DNA of 64,000 nt from Archivesica marissinica. Taxonomy: Eukaryota; Mollusca; Bivalvia; Venerida; Vesicomyidae. The stretch lies in the NCBI GenBank assembly GCA_014843695.1, contig CM026390.1:98383470-98447469 (forward strand), written 5' to 3'. The notes below the pieces were generated by a model, which was not told where the DNA came from, did not search any database, and worked only from the letters and a program-made list of their open reading frames with translations. Made by a program: the position numbers and the translations under genes. Of this stretch, positions 54,794 through 63,787 are shown one piece after another (within the stretch, counting starts at the first letter, position 1; each line of letters begins with the position of its first letter).

Positions 54794-54918
54794 AATCTGT
54801 GCCAGAGATGAGGCCGCGCAAGGAACGCCAGGTGAACAGGGAGACACAGCAGGTGAAGGGAGAACTCATGGAATTCTTGAAGAGATTTAAACGTCAGATT
54901 GCACAAGATTTTGTAAAG
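54794..54918 (+). CDS. RABGEF1: RABGEF1 coding exon 3, helical-bundle start
   Basis: Acceptor CATTTGTTTTGCAG, donor AAAG|GTATGT. Encodes SVPEMRPRKERQVNRETQQV, then KGELMEFLKRFKRQIAQDFV and K. The ELMEFLKRFKRQIAQDF stretch corresponds to the EFIEFLKTF..GQEIYK helix that begins the helical bundle preceding VPS9 in Rabex-5. The upstream phase (1) accepts exon 2 as well as the candidate exons at 52740 and 53878. The exon is preceded by a degenerate copy of itself and by an array that resembles its first bases. Confidence 0.9.
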
Positions 54919-55108
54919 GTATGTAAACAGTTTTGTGTGTTTGTCTTATTGAAAATAAGTTGCATGTGTCATAAAAATGACAGCCGGAAATGAGACATGC
55001 ATATAAGAAACTAGTTTCCTGGGTTGGTGCAATGCTCTGGAATCATACGATGTTCTGTAATGAGGCTTTTCTTTAGGTCTTGCACCATCCCCATCACTCA
55101 AACATAGT

Positions 55109-55326
55109 GTGGCGTCCGTGGTCCAGTGGTAGAGCGTCGGATTTGGAATCGAACGGTCCCGGGTTCGATACTCGGTCAGGCCATGTATGTAGTGTCATTG
55201 AGCAAGGCACCTCACACACATTGCTTAGTACTGGTTAATCGCTTAGGTCGGCTAAGCCTGCCCAGGAAAACATGTCTAAGTCCCCGAAAGGGGTTTGACA
55301 TTAAAGGTACATACATACATACATAT
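55109..55326 (+). mobile_element. tRNA-Pro-like SINE with CATA tail
   Basis: Head GGCGTCCGTGGTCCAGTGG with anticodon loop TTTGGAA (TGG) and B box GGTTCGATACT; body ends CCCCGAAAGGGGTTTGACAT; tail (ACAT)n. Single copy in the window. Confidence 0.75.
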
Positions 55327-55525
55327 AGCAACGATCAATGCAAATACATACACACGCAGACCATGTATTGGCAAGGGAGAATAGCTGGAGAATTTAGTTT
55401 ATACACATTTGTTTTAGCTCAATTGCGAAACAAGTTCTTGCAACTTAATTTTTTACATATACTAATCACTTTCTTATAAGTGATTTATCCCCAAACTTTT
55501 CCACACTATCTCACAATTATGAAAT

Positions 55526-55716
55526 TTAACCCTTTCAACACCACATACCTCTAAATTGGCCTACAAAAAAGTGTAGATCCAGATGAGATGGCTCGTCAGG
55601 ATCTGCACTTTTTTTCAAGTAATATAACTATTTTTAGAAAAAAAATTACCCATTTTGATAAATGAACTGATCCAACTGTAATTTTGTTATTAATTTATTG
55701 GTGTTGAATGGGTTAA
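55526..55716 (+). mobile_element. MITE-E copy, shortened
   Basis: TTAACCCTTTCAACACCAC to GTGTTGAATGGGTTAA; hairpin and right part partly deleted. Confidence 0.8.
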
Positions 55717-56525
55717 GACATGCTAGTGGAACCGCTACATTTATTTTATTTAGAAAATGTTCATAATTTTGTGCCAATTGAATATTTTTATCATTATTTT
55801 GACGGTATTTGTGTAGTTATGACATCATAAATATACACAAATTCAAAATGGCCACCTTTTTGAACAATAATTCAGGAAATCCCAGAAATGTGTTCGTTTA
55901 AAGTGCAGCTTTCAATTTTTTTCCATTCAGAGTGTAGGTGGAATTTTATGAAGCTTAATATCATCATAGTGCACATGTTTTTTGTCATGATCTGGCAAGT
56001 TATTGCCATTTATTGAATAAAAATACACAAATTTGTCCATCAAGCTGCTGATAAAAATTCAAATTTTTACAAGCTGTGGAATCTACTGCGCATAGATGTG
56101 CCGAAGTTAGTCAACATTTTGCATACATGTATACACAGTTTCTCCACTCAGGGGCGTAGTCCGACAAATGTGATACGTGTACAAAAATCTGGGAGCATTA
56201 AAAGTGCGACCAGACTAAGAGGCAGAATATATAGATTTACCCCACCCCTCTTTCATCTTTTATTCCATTTATGGACTGTTTAATTTTCTGCTTTTTCCCA
56301 AGAGAGGTGTACGCAGCTGCGATTTTGCACACAGGTAGCTACTCGTCTACCATTATAACATGTTGTTCCGAATCTCAGCCATGATATTCTGATAAGCTTG
56401 ACCGTTAAAACTATCTAAAAAATGTGGAAAATCGAAAAGGTATACCCGCATTGTGTTTGCGGTATGTCCGGCTGTGATCTATATTGGAGCCAGTGTGTTT
56501 ATTTGTGCCTTTTTTTATTTGACAG
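55717..56525. other. intron between exons 3 and 4, no feature seen
   Basis: AT-rich and apparently unique. It ends in a long pyrimidine tract, TGCCTTTTTTTATTTGACAG, before exon 4. Confidence 0.6.
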
Positions 56526-56652
56526 GTGGTACAGGAATTGGTGGACAAGTTATTCCACAATGTGGATGCCCCCGTGGATGACCTCACAGATCTCGTGCAA
56601 GAGTTCTATATAAAACTTGGCAAACGTATGGACACAAACACTCTGTATAAAG
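56526..56652 (+). CDS. RABGEF1: RABGEF1 coding exon 4, helical bundle
   Basis: Encodes VVQELVDKLFHNVDAPVDDL, then TDLVQEFYIKLGKRMDTNTL and YK. The VQEFYIKLGKRM block matches the AQDFYHNVAERM helix of Rabex-5. Acceptor TTTGACAG, phase 0. The donor AAAG|GTATTG, phase 1, is followed by two further copies of the same exon-end/donor sequence. Confidence 0.92.
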
Positions 56653-56797
56653 GTATTGTTGATGGAAATTTAGTCTTTTCTGTTATATAAAACACTCTGT
56701 ATAAAGGTATTGTTCATGGAAATTTAGTCTTTTCTGTTATATAAAACACTCTGTATAAAGGTATTGTTGATGGAAATTTAGTCTTTTCTGTTATATA
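56636..56797. repeat. 54-bp triplication covering the exon 4 donor
   Basis: AAACACTCTGTATAAAGGTA, then TTGTTGATGGAAATTTAGTC and TTTTCTGTTATATA occurs at 56636, 56690 and 56744, with a single change (TTGTTC) in the second. Each copy holds an identical AAAG|GTATTG donor. Confidence 0.95.
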
Positions 56798-56859
56798 AAA
56801 TATTGTTAGTGTAGCAGCATTTTCAATCATCCAGACTTCCATTTGAGCGGTTCCAGGCA

Positions 56860-57255
56860 TGTAGCATGTTTTGTGGCATCCAGGCTTTGTGTAGCATTAT
56901 TCCTGCCATTCAGGCCTTGGTTATGTCATCCAGTCCTAGTGTAGCATTGTGTGTGTCATCCAGTCCTAGTGTAGCATTGTGTGTGACATCCAGGCCTAGT
57001 GTAGCATTGTGTGTGACATCCAGGCCTAGTGTAGCATTGTGTGTGACATCCAGGCCTAGTGTAGCATTGTGTGTGGCATCCAGGCCTAGTGTAGCATTGT
57101 GTGTGACATCCAGGCCTAGTGTAGCATTGTGTGTGACATCCAGGCCTAATGTAGCATTGTGTGTGACATCCAGGCCTAGTGTAGCATTGTGTGTGGCATC
57201 CCGGCCTAGTGTAGCATTGTGTGTGGCATCCAGGCCTAGTGTAGCATGTGTGTGA
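56860..57255. repeat. 30-bp minisatellite, about 11-13 copies
   Basis: Unit GTAGCATTGTGTGTGACATC then CAGGCCTAGT. It grades into the 60-bp array to its right. Confidence 0.93.
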
Positions 57256-58390
57256 CATCCAGGCCTAGTCTAGCCTGGTGTGTGGCATCCATGTTTGGTA
57301 TAGCATGGTTCATGGCATCCAGGCCTTGTGTAGCCTGGTGTGTGGCATCCATGTTTGGTATGGCATGGTTCATGGCATCCAGGCCTTGTGTAGCCTGGTG
57401 TGTGGCATCAATGTTTGGTATAGCATGGTTTGTGGCATCCAGGCCTAGTCTAGCCTAGTGTGTGGCATCCATGTTTGGTATAGCATGGTTCGTGGCATCC
57501 AGGCCTTGTGTAGCCTGGTGGGTGGCATCCATGTTTGGTATGGCATGGTTCGTGGCATCCAGGCCTTGTGTAGCCTGGTGTGTGGCATCCATGTTTGATA
57601 TGGCATGGTTCGTGGCATCCAGGCCTTGTGTAGCCTGGTGTGTGGCATCCATGTTTGGTATGGCATGGTTCGTGGCATCCAGGCCTTGTGTAGCTTGGTG
57701 TGTGGCATCCATGTTTGGTATGGTATGGTTCATGGCATCCAGGCCTAGTCTAGCCTGGTGTGTGGCATCCATGTTTGGTATGGCATGGTTCGTGGCATCC
57801 AGGCATTGTGTAGCCTGGTGTGTGGCATCCATGTTTGGTATAGCATTGTTCTGGCATCCAGGCCTTGTGTAGCCTGGTGGGTGGCATCCATGTTTGGTAT
57901 GGCATGGTTCGTGGCATCCAGGCCTTGTGTAGCCTGGTGTGTGGCATCCATGTTTGGTATGGCATGGTTCGTGGCATCCAGGCCTTGTGTAGCCTGGTGT
58001 GTGGCATCCATGTTTGGTATGGCATGGTTCATGGCATCCAGGCCTAGTCTAGCCTGGTGTGTGGCATCCATGTTTGGTATGGCATGGTTCATGGCATCCA
58101 GGCCTAGTCTAGCCTGGTGTGTGGCATCCATGTTTGGTATGGCATGGTTCGTGGCATCCAGGCATTGTGTAGCCTGGTGTGTGGCATCCATGTTTGGTAT
58201 AGCATGGTTCCTGGCATCCAGGCCTTGTGTAGCCTGGTGTGTGGCATCCATGTTTGGTATAGCATGGTTCATGGCACCCAGGCCTTGTGTAGCCTGGTGT
58301 GTGGCATCCATGTTTGGTATAGCATGGTTCGTGGCATCCAGGCGTTGTGTAGCCTGGTGTGTGGCATCCATGTTTGATATAGCATGGTTT
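57256..58390. repeat. 60-bp minisatellite, about 19 copies
   Basis: Each unit is two diverged 30-bp halves: GTGTGTGGCATCCATGTTTG..TATAGCATG and GTTCATGGCATCCAGGCCTT..GTGTAGCCTG. GTGG/GTGTG, CATGG/CGTGG and TTGTG/TAGTC sites vary. Open in several frames on both strands. Confidence 0.94.
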
Positions 58391-58402
58391 TATCTGGGTG
58401 TC

Positions 58403-58697
58403 ACAGATGGATCTGTAGTCCAGTGGTTAACACGTTGGACTGGTAATCCAGGAATCGCATGTTAGATCCCCCGTCTGACCCTAATAAAAGGAACAGTCTT
58501 TCAGATGGGACTTTAAACCGAGGTCTTGTGTCAGTGCTTACACCATGCACATAAAAGAACCAGAGGAGACTCTGGAATGGGTCTCTGTCTGTATCATTGC
58601 ACTATCCTCCAAAATCTAAAATGACTAATCTCTTCAGGAGGGTGTCGCTCATATGGGTAACCGGTAGCGACGATAAATAAACTTAAGCACACACACA
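58403..58697 (+). mobile_element. SINE-A copy with 12-bp duplication
   Basis: CAGATGGATCTGTAGTCCAG head to GATAAATAAACTTAAGCACA tail; TATCTGGGTGTC at 58391-58402 and 58698-58709. Inserted right at the edge of the 60-bp array. Confidence 0.9.
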
Positions 58698-58956
58698 TAT
58701 CTGGGTGTCGCTTAATATGAAGAAAATAGAACCATTATGATGTGGTAACTACCCGTTTGACAGTAAACTGTTAATATGATTTGTTTTAATAATTATGTCA
58801 ATAAAGGGTTGTTTAATTACAATACAATGTTTTTATCACATCATAAAAAATCCATTCATATTCGGACATGCCTCATCTGAAATACTTACCAAATATCCTA
58901 AACTAAGAATACTTACATTACCGTGGAATGTACATCTAGCCAAGAATCAAATGATC

Positions 58957-59198
58957 GAGTCCGCCTCCGTGGTCGAGTGGTTACGGTCGCTGACTTGTAT
59001 ACAACTGTAACCTATCATCACTGATGGTCAGGGGTTCGAGCCCCGCTCAGGCTATGTCTCATTTATATGATAATGTTGGCAGTTTCTTAAGTACTGGTTA
59101 ACCGCTGGAGCCTGCCCAGGAAATGTGTTGTTAGATAAACTGCCCGCCTGCGATATAGCCCAAAATGGTGCTGATGCAGGCGCGTATAATCCGAACAA
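58957..59198 (+). mobile_element. SINE-C copy
   Basis: GTCCGCCTCCGTGGTCGAGT, then GGGGTTCGAGCCCCGC, GTACTGGTTAACCGCTGG and CTGCCCGCCTGCGATATAGC; about 20 bp of the body are deleted relative to 17110. Confidence 0.78.
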
Positions 59199-59277
59199 AG
59201 AAACAAATGATCGTAAAATGTGTCCGAGTACTTCTCGTTACCATCTCTGTATTATAATATTTTATTTTCTATCTCAG

Positions 59278-59505
59278 ATGTGAGCCAAGATGATGTGGAC
59301 ACAATGCTCGACTTTGCAGAGAAATACGTCACCATTAAAATGTACACGTCGTTATTTTGTCCGCCAAGCACAGACGACGAACAGAAGGATCTTCAGATAC
59401 AAACGCAGATACGTAGTCTGCATTGGGTCACCGGTCAGCAGCTCGAGACGATGATAAACGAACACGATACGGAAGTTAGAACCCTAGTCGATCAAGCCAT
59501 TACAG
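59278..59505 (+). CDS. RABGEF1: RABGEF1 coding exon 5, end of helical bundle and start of VPS9
   Basis: Encodes [20 protein letters not shown], then [40 protein letters not shown] and [33 protein letters not shown] and IRSLHWVT are diagnostic of Rabex-5-type VPS9 proteins (vertebrate: LYKYVFCPETTDDEKKDL, IRALRWVT). Acceptor TTTCTATCTCAG, phase 1 in; donor TACAG|GTAAAT, phase 1 out. The donor region is repeated three more times downstream. Confidence 0.95.
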
Positions 59506-59633
59506 GTAAATAATATTAACCCTAGTCGATCAAGCCATTACAGGTAAATAATATTAACCCTAGTCGATCTAGCCATTACAGGTAAATAATATTAACCCTA
59601 GTCGATCAAGCCATTACAGGTAAATAATATTTT
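59482..59633. repeat. 38-bp quadruplication covering the exon 5 donor
   Basis: CCCTAGTCGATCAAGCCATT, then ACAGGTAAATAATATTAA occurs four times, giving identical TACAG|GTAAAT donors after 59505, 59543, 59581 and 59619. One copy has GATCTAGCC. Confidence 0.95.
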
Positions 59634-59693
59634 ACATTTAATCATACTATTTTTTCCTCAAGTGAAAATACACACAACCGACATAATTATAAT

Positions 59694-59815
59694 TTAACCC
59701 TTTCAACACTACATACCTCTAAATAGGCTTACAAAAAGTGTAGATCCAGATATGGAGCCGTCTTTTTGTCAATAATATTACTATTTTTAAACAATTGCTC
59801 ATTTTGATAAAAAAC
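59694..59815 (+). mobile_element. MITE-E fragment
   Basis: TTAACCCTTTCAACACTAC with most of the hairpin lost; the right end is not found. Confidence 0.65.
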
Positions 59816-59978
59816 ATATCGTGTAAGAATTTAAACAAGATTCAACAGTGTGTATGTATATATATAAAATAAGTGTAAATATACCATAAATATAGCTTTC
59901 TATAATTAGTAAAAAAGTTAAACACAAAAACATAAGTACCAATCTTGAACTGACAGAGACTTACTACAAACAGTAATA

Positions 59979-60354
59979 TTAACCCTTTCAACACTACAGA
60001 CCTCTAAATAAGCTTACAAAAAGTGTAGATCAAGATGAGCCGGCTCATGATGAGCCATCTTATCAGGTAACCCTTTCAACACTACAAACCTCTAAATAGG
60101 CTTACAAAAAGTGTAGATCCAGATGAACCGGCTTGTGACGAGCCATCTCATCAGGATCTGCACTTTTTGCCAGTAATATTACTATTTTTAGACAAAATTA
60201 CCCATTTTGATAAATGAACTGGTCCAAAATGTAATTTTCTTATTAATTTATTGGTCTAAAAATATCGTGCACAAGTGCATGTCAGTTACTTGGTGTTGAA
60301 TGGGTTAATATGATGCACCAATCCATGTCAGTTACTTGGTGTTGAATGGGTTAA
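59979..60354 (+). mobile_element. MITE-E inside or beside a partial MITE-E
   Basis: A partial copy (59979 to about 60067) stops mid-hairpin at CATCTTATCAGG. A complete copy follows (about 60068-60307), and then a 46-bp MITE-E right end terminating in TTAA at 60354. This can be an insertion into an older copy with loss of its middle, or unequal exchange. Confidence 0.7.
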
Positions 60355-60837
60355 TCCAGATTAGTCTGAAAATAATTATGTCGAGTTGACAAATGGTGAC
60401 GCAGTAAGTCAATACCTAATCTTGTTGGGATCATTAGTTATGCAGTGTTATTCTGGATACTATGTTTTATGCACAACTTTGGGGCTTGTTTACATAAATG
60501 TGTTTATACGTTTGTATTAATTCCATTGTGTGACGAATATTTGGTGAGAAAAAAACAGCTTAATTTTAATCCTATTTTATTGCTCGATTAATCTTCCATT
60601 TATAATTGAATACAAAACATGACAATTTAAGGAAAAGCAAACAAGTCGGGCAACAAGTTCTAGCAACATTATGTACGACCCTTCCCGAAAATAAACACTA
60701 AGAAGGAAATTATATTCTATCTCATCTTCCATTTTTTCTCCGATTTTTTGTTGCATTAGCCAAAATGAATGTGAGATACATGAATAAAAACAATAGAAGA
60801 TCGTGGATTTACTGAGAAATGCTTAGCAAATACAAGT
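60355..60837. other. intron, no feature seen
   Basis: AT-rich, no repeat recognised. Confidence 0.45.
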
Positions 60838-61005
60838 GTGGGCCTCCGTAGCCACTCCACCCGGGTGTCCGTCCATGCCTGCAATACTGCTCGGAGGAAT
60901 GCCCAGGGTCTTCTTCCACCAATAATAATTGGAGAGTCGCCATATAACCTAAGTGTAAGTAAGTGGGGCGACTTTAAACCACAAAAGCAAACAAACAAAA
61001 CAAAT
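60838..61005 (+). mobile_element. SINE-D, internally deleted
   Basis: GTGGGCCTCCGTAGCC head fused to CCCGGGTGTCCGTCCATGCC, then CTGCTCGGAGGAATGCCC and AAACAAACAAAAC tail; about 110 bp between A box and body are missing. Confidence 0.65.
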
Positions 61006-61099
61006 GATTTTAAGTGTGTGTAGCGAAGTTATCTTCTTAGCAAATTTGCAAAGTAAATACATTTGGATGGTTTTAATAATAATACTTTTCATTCGACTG

Positions 61100-61346
61100 T
61101 TAACCCATTTCATTCTGGATACATTTAATGGCTTTTGCAAACAACATAGATCCAGATCAGCCGCAGCGTGACGCTGCGTGCTGATCAGGATCTATGTTGT
61201 TTGCTACATAGCCAAGTGTCTTAGCAAGATCACCTGAATAGCAAACAGCATAGAGCCTGATCAGACTGCACGCTCTATGGTGGCTGATCTGGCCCTATGT
61301 TCTTTGCAAATACTGTTTGAACGGTATCCAGAATGAAATTGGTTAA
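61100..61346. mobile_element. MITE-G copy with 23-bp terminal repeats
   Basis: The left end TTAACCCATTTCATTCTGG then ATAC pairs with the right end GTATCCAGAATGAAATTGG then TTAA. Two long hairpins lie inside (CAACATAGATCCAGATCAG.. and GCAAACAGCATAGAGCC..). This is the best-preserved copy. Confidence 0.78.
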
Positions 61347-61431
61347 AAGGTTCATTTTTTGTAGTGTTGGCTGGGTATAGTAATTAATATCTTTTACAAT
61401 ACTTGTGCATGCTAACAGGTGAAAATAACAA

Positions 61432-61605
61432 GTCATAATATGTCATGCAATTTCATTAGAATTGCGTCGATGTTTCGTAAAATTGCATGACATAGTTCAG
61501 CGTTTTCAGTTACAAATGAGAAAAACACATTAATGAATTGTCGTCTGCTGCAAATATATTTGAACTATTTATAGCTTTTATTTTACCCAGCATGCAAAGA
61601 GTTAA
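61432..61605 (-). mobile_element. MITE-H copy without array
   Basis: Right end CCAGCATGCAAAGAGTTAA. Contains CAATTTCATTAGAATTG, the reverse complement of the core of the 47-bp unit amplified at 8240-8899, in about one copy. Confidence 0.55.
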
Positions 61606-61711
61606 ATCAAGTATATTTAGGGCAAATTAAGAGGAAATGAAAATCACTTTCTGTCATATTCATACAGTGAACAGGAAACAATCTTGCATTATGAGGGCTC
61701 TCAGTCTAGGT

Positions 61712-62261
61712 CAGAATGTTTGGGAGAAGTGAGAAAGTTATGTTTTACGTTTATTTATCGTTGCTACCGGCTGCCCATATGAGCGACGCCTCCTGAAGAG
61801 ATAAGTCATTTTAGATTTTTGGAGGAAAGTGCAATGATACAGACAGAGACCCATTCCAGAGTCTCCTCTGGTTCTTTTATGTGCACGGTGTAAAGCACCG
61901 ACATGAGACCTTGGTTTAACGTCCCATCTGAAAGACTGTTAATTTTATTATGGTCAGACGGGGGATCGAACCTGCAATCCCTGGATTACCAGTCCAGCGT
62001 GTTACCACTGGACTACATATCCGTCTGCTAGAGAAAGTTGTGCTATTGCATCCTTAAAAGGTGTTATTTAATCAATGTCAACAAAATAGGGTTAAAATAC
62101 ACAATATGACCAGTAAATACAACATTTGAATAGAAGGAGTGCTTTATAATAGGCCAGTGTACTGGACAAATTTTGGTATGAAAATTGTAAGAAAAAAAAG
62201 GGGACAAGTGGGGCCCCTGGAGTGACTATTTTACCCATGTCACCCTCTAGAATGAACCCTG
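61712..62261 (-). mobile_element. MITE-F copy split by SINE-A
   Basis: CAGTCTAGGTCAGAATG (terminal repeat shortened) to CTAGAATGAACCCTG. The body continues across the SINE-A insertion at 61740. Confidence 0.75.
61740..62030 (-). mobile_element. SINE-A inserted in MITE-F, 9-bp duplication
   Basis: Full-length on the - strand; GAGAAAGTT at 61731-61739 and 62031-62039. Confidence 0.9.
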
Positions 62262-62426
62262 ATTATTGGTTGTCTATTTTAAGAACCACTCCACTTTAAG
62301 TGTTGATCTTGATTTCCATACCTCAAACAAAGTTTATAAACATTTAATTAATTTCGCAAAAATATGATAAATTTCATTAGTCTGATGTAATTATCTTCAG
62401 GTTTATTTTAGGCGAGAGTTTCCACT

Positions 62427-62927
62427 TTAAAGCGACATTACATTAAAAAAATGTCTTTTTACATATAAATAGCATTGCTACTAAAATTATTCCGAAATAA
62501 TTCACACACTAACTTTCAATACATAAACAGTGTTTTAGCGTCTTTTTGAGATGAAAGTAGGATTTCATATAGCGTGAACAACGACAGCAATGCTCCTGAA
62601 TTGACGGTTGTTTATTATTGGAGTCCATACTGAACATATATTACTATCGTTTAGATATAACTTAAATCGGAATAGTCTAAAAATAAGTATGTACATGCAC
62701 AAAATATATAGCAGAGATATAGCAGTAAATCTGTGCCATAAATCGTGGACACTTACGTATTACCCTATTTACATCATTTTGTTATGTCAACAAACGTCGT
62801 ACACGACATTTGCTTATTAGTTAAAATACTCAGATTTGGTGGCAAATATTGGAGAAATAAAATGCTATGATATAGGAAATAACATTCTGTAGAAATATGT
62901 TTTTTCATCGATGTAGTGTCGCTTTAA
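62427..62927. mobile_element. MITE-K, intact ends
   Basis: TTAAAGCGACATTACATT at the left and GATGTAGTGTCGCTTTAA at the right, about 500 bp, TTAA at both ends. It lies 38 bp upstream of RABGEF1 exon 6, so it occupies the end of that intron including the likely branch-point region. Confidence 0.7.
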
Positions 62928-62965
62928 TCAAAAGTTCACTTTTAAGAATTTAAATATTTTTCCAG

Positions 62966-63222
62966 AAATTATTGAGGTGAATTCCACAAAGGCGCCCCAG
63001 GACAAGCTGTCGTGCATAGTACGATGTAGTAAACACATTTTTGAGATAATTCGCCAATCGAAGGACAGCCCAGCATGTGCGGATGACTTTCTACCAGCTC
63101 TGATCTACATCGTTCTTAAAGCCAACCCACCACTACTACAGTCCAATATACAATTCATCACCAGGTTTTCCTGTCCCGGCCGACTAATGAAAGGAGAAGC
63201 TGGCTATATCTTCACCAACTTG
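62966..63222 (+). CDS. RABGEF1: RABGEF1 coding exon 6, VPS9 catalytic core
   Basis: Encodes [20 protein letters not shown], then [60 protein letters not shown] and IFTNL. CSKHIF, [17 protein letters not shown] and GY-x-FTNL are VPS9 signatures. The Asp of DDFLP and the Tyr and Thr of GYIFTNL match positions known to be needed for Rab5 exchange in Rabex-5, so the catalytic surface appears intact. Acceptor TTTTTCCAG; donor TTG|GTATGG, phase 0. The remaining VPS9 helix (normally CCAVAFIEKL) and the C-terminus lie beyond the window. Confidence 0.95.
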
Positions 63223-63289
63223 GTATGGTTCAAATTTAACATTAATTTGTCGTATATATTGCCTCCGTAGTGAAGTGTACTATATACTG

Positions 63290-63460
63290 TGTCCGCTTCA
63301 TAATTGAGAGGTTATGAGTTTGAACCCCGCCAGAACCACGGTGGCGATGTCCGCATGCACAACACTTAGATCCACATTGCCTCTTCTCTCTTCCTCATTA
63401 CCACCGAGAGAGATTAAGCATATTACAACAACTTGTTTCGCAATCGAGCCAACACATAAT
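63290..63460 (+). mobile_element. diverged SINE-B fragment
   Basis: GTTTGAACCCCGCCAGAACC, then CATTGCCTCTTCTCTCTTCC and CAACTTGTTTCGCAATCGAG. Confidence 0.55.
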
Positions 63461-63787
63461 TGGTATGGACAATATATATATAGTGTTATTGGGCTACATA
63501 TATTCTAACCCATGCCGGAAATACAACTCAGAGGTGACAGTGATTACCATAATAGGATTCCGTACAATTTATTTTGCAATAATTTTTATATGGATAAACT
63601 TTTAGATATTGTATAATCCAATTTCAAACCCCAAATTTACAAAAAAGACATGTGTTTTTGCTTGAGTGCCCACATGGATACCTGAGTGCACTACGTGACG
63701 TCTTCCTCTGCAAGCTGGATAGTGACTGTACGGCTATAATGTCACTGTTAATCCAAAAACAATGGAACAAATTTGAACGCTTTTATG
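63461..63787. other. intron, coding-looking patch unassigned
   Basis: 63652-63780 reads FLLECPHGYLSALRDVFLCK, then LDSDCTAIMSLLIQKQW on the + strand without stops. It does not match the expected Rabex-5 C-terminus. No clear splice sites were found, so it is not called as an exon. Confidence 0.3.

Noticed and set aside
56866..58465. ORFs in both strands over the 30/60-bp arrays
   Set aside because: Same reason: multiple-of-three units with no stops; overlaps a SINE at its end.
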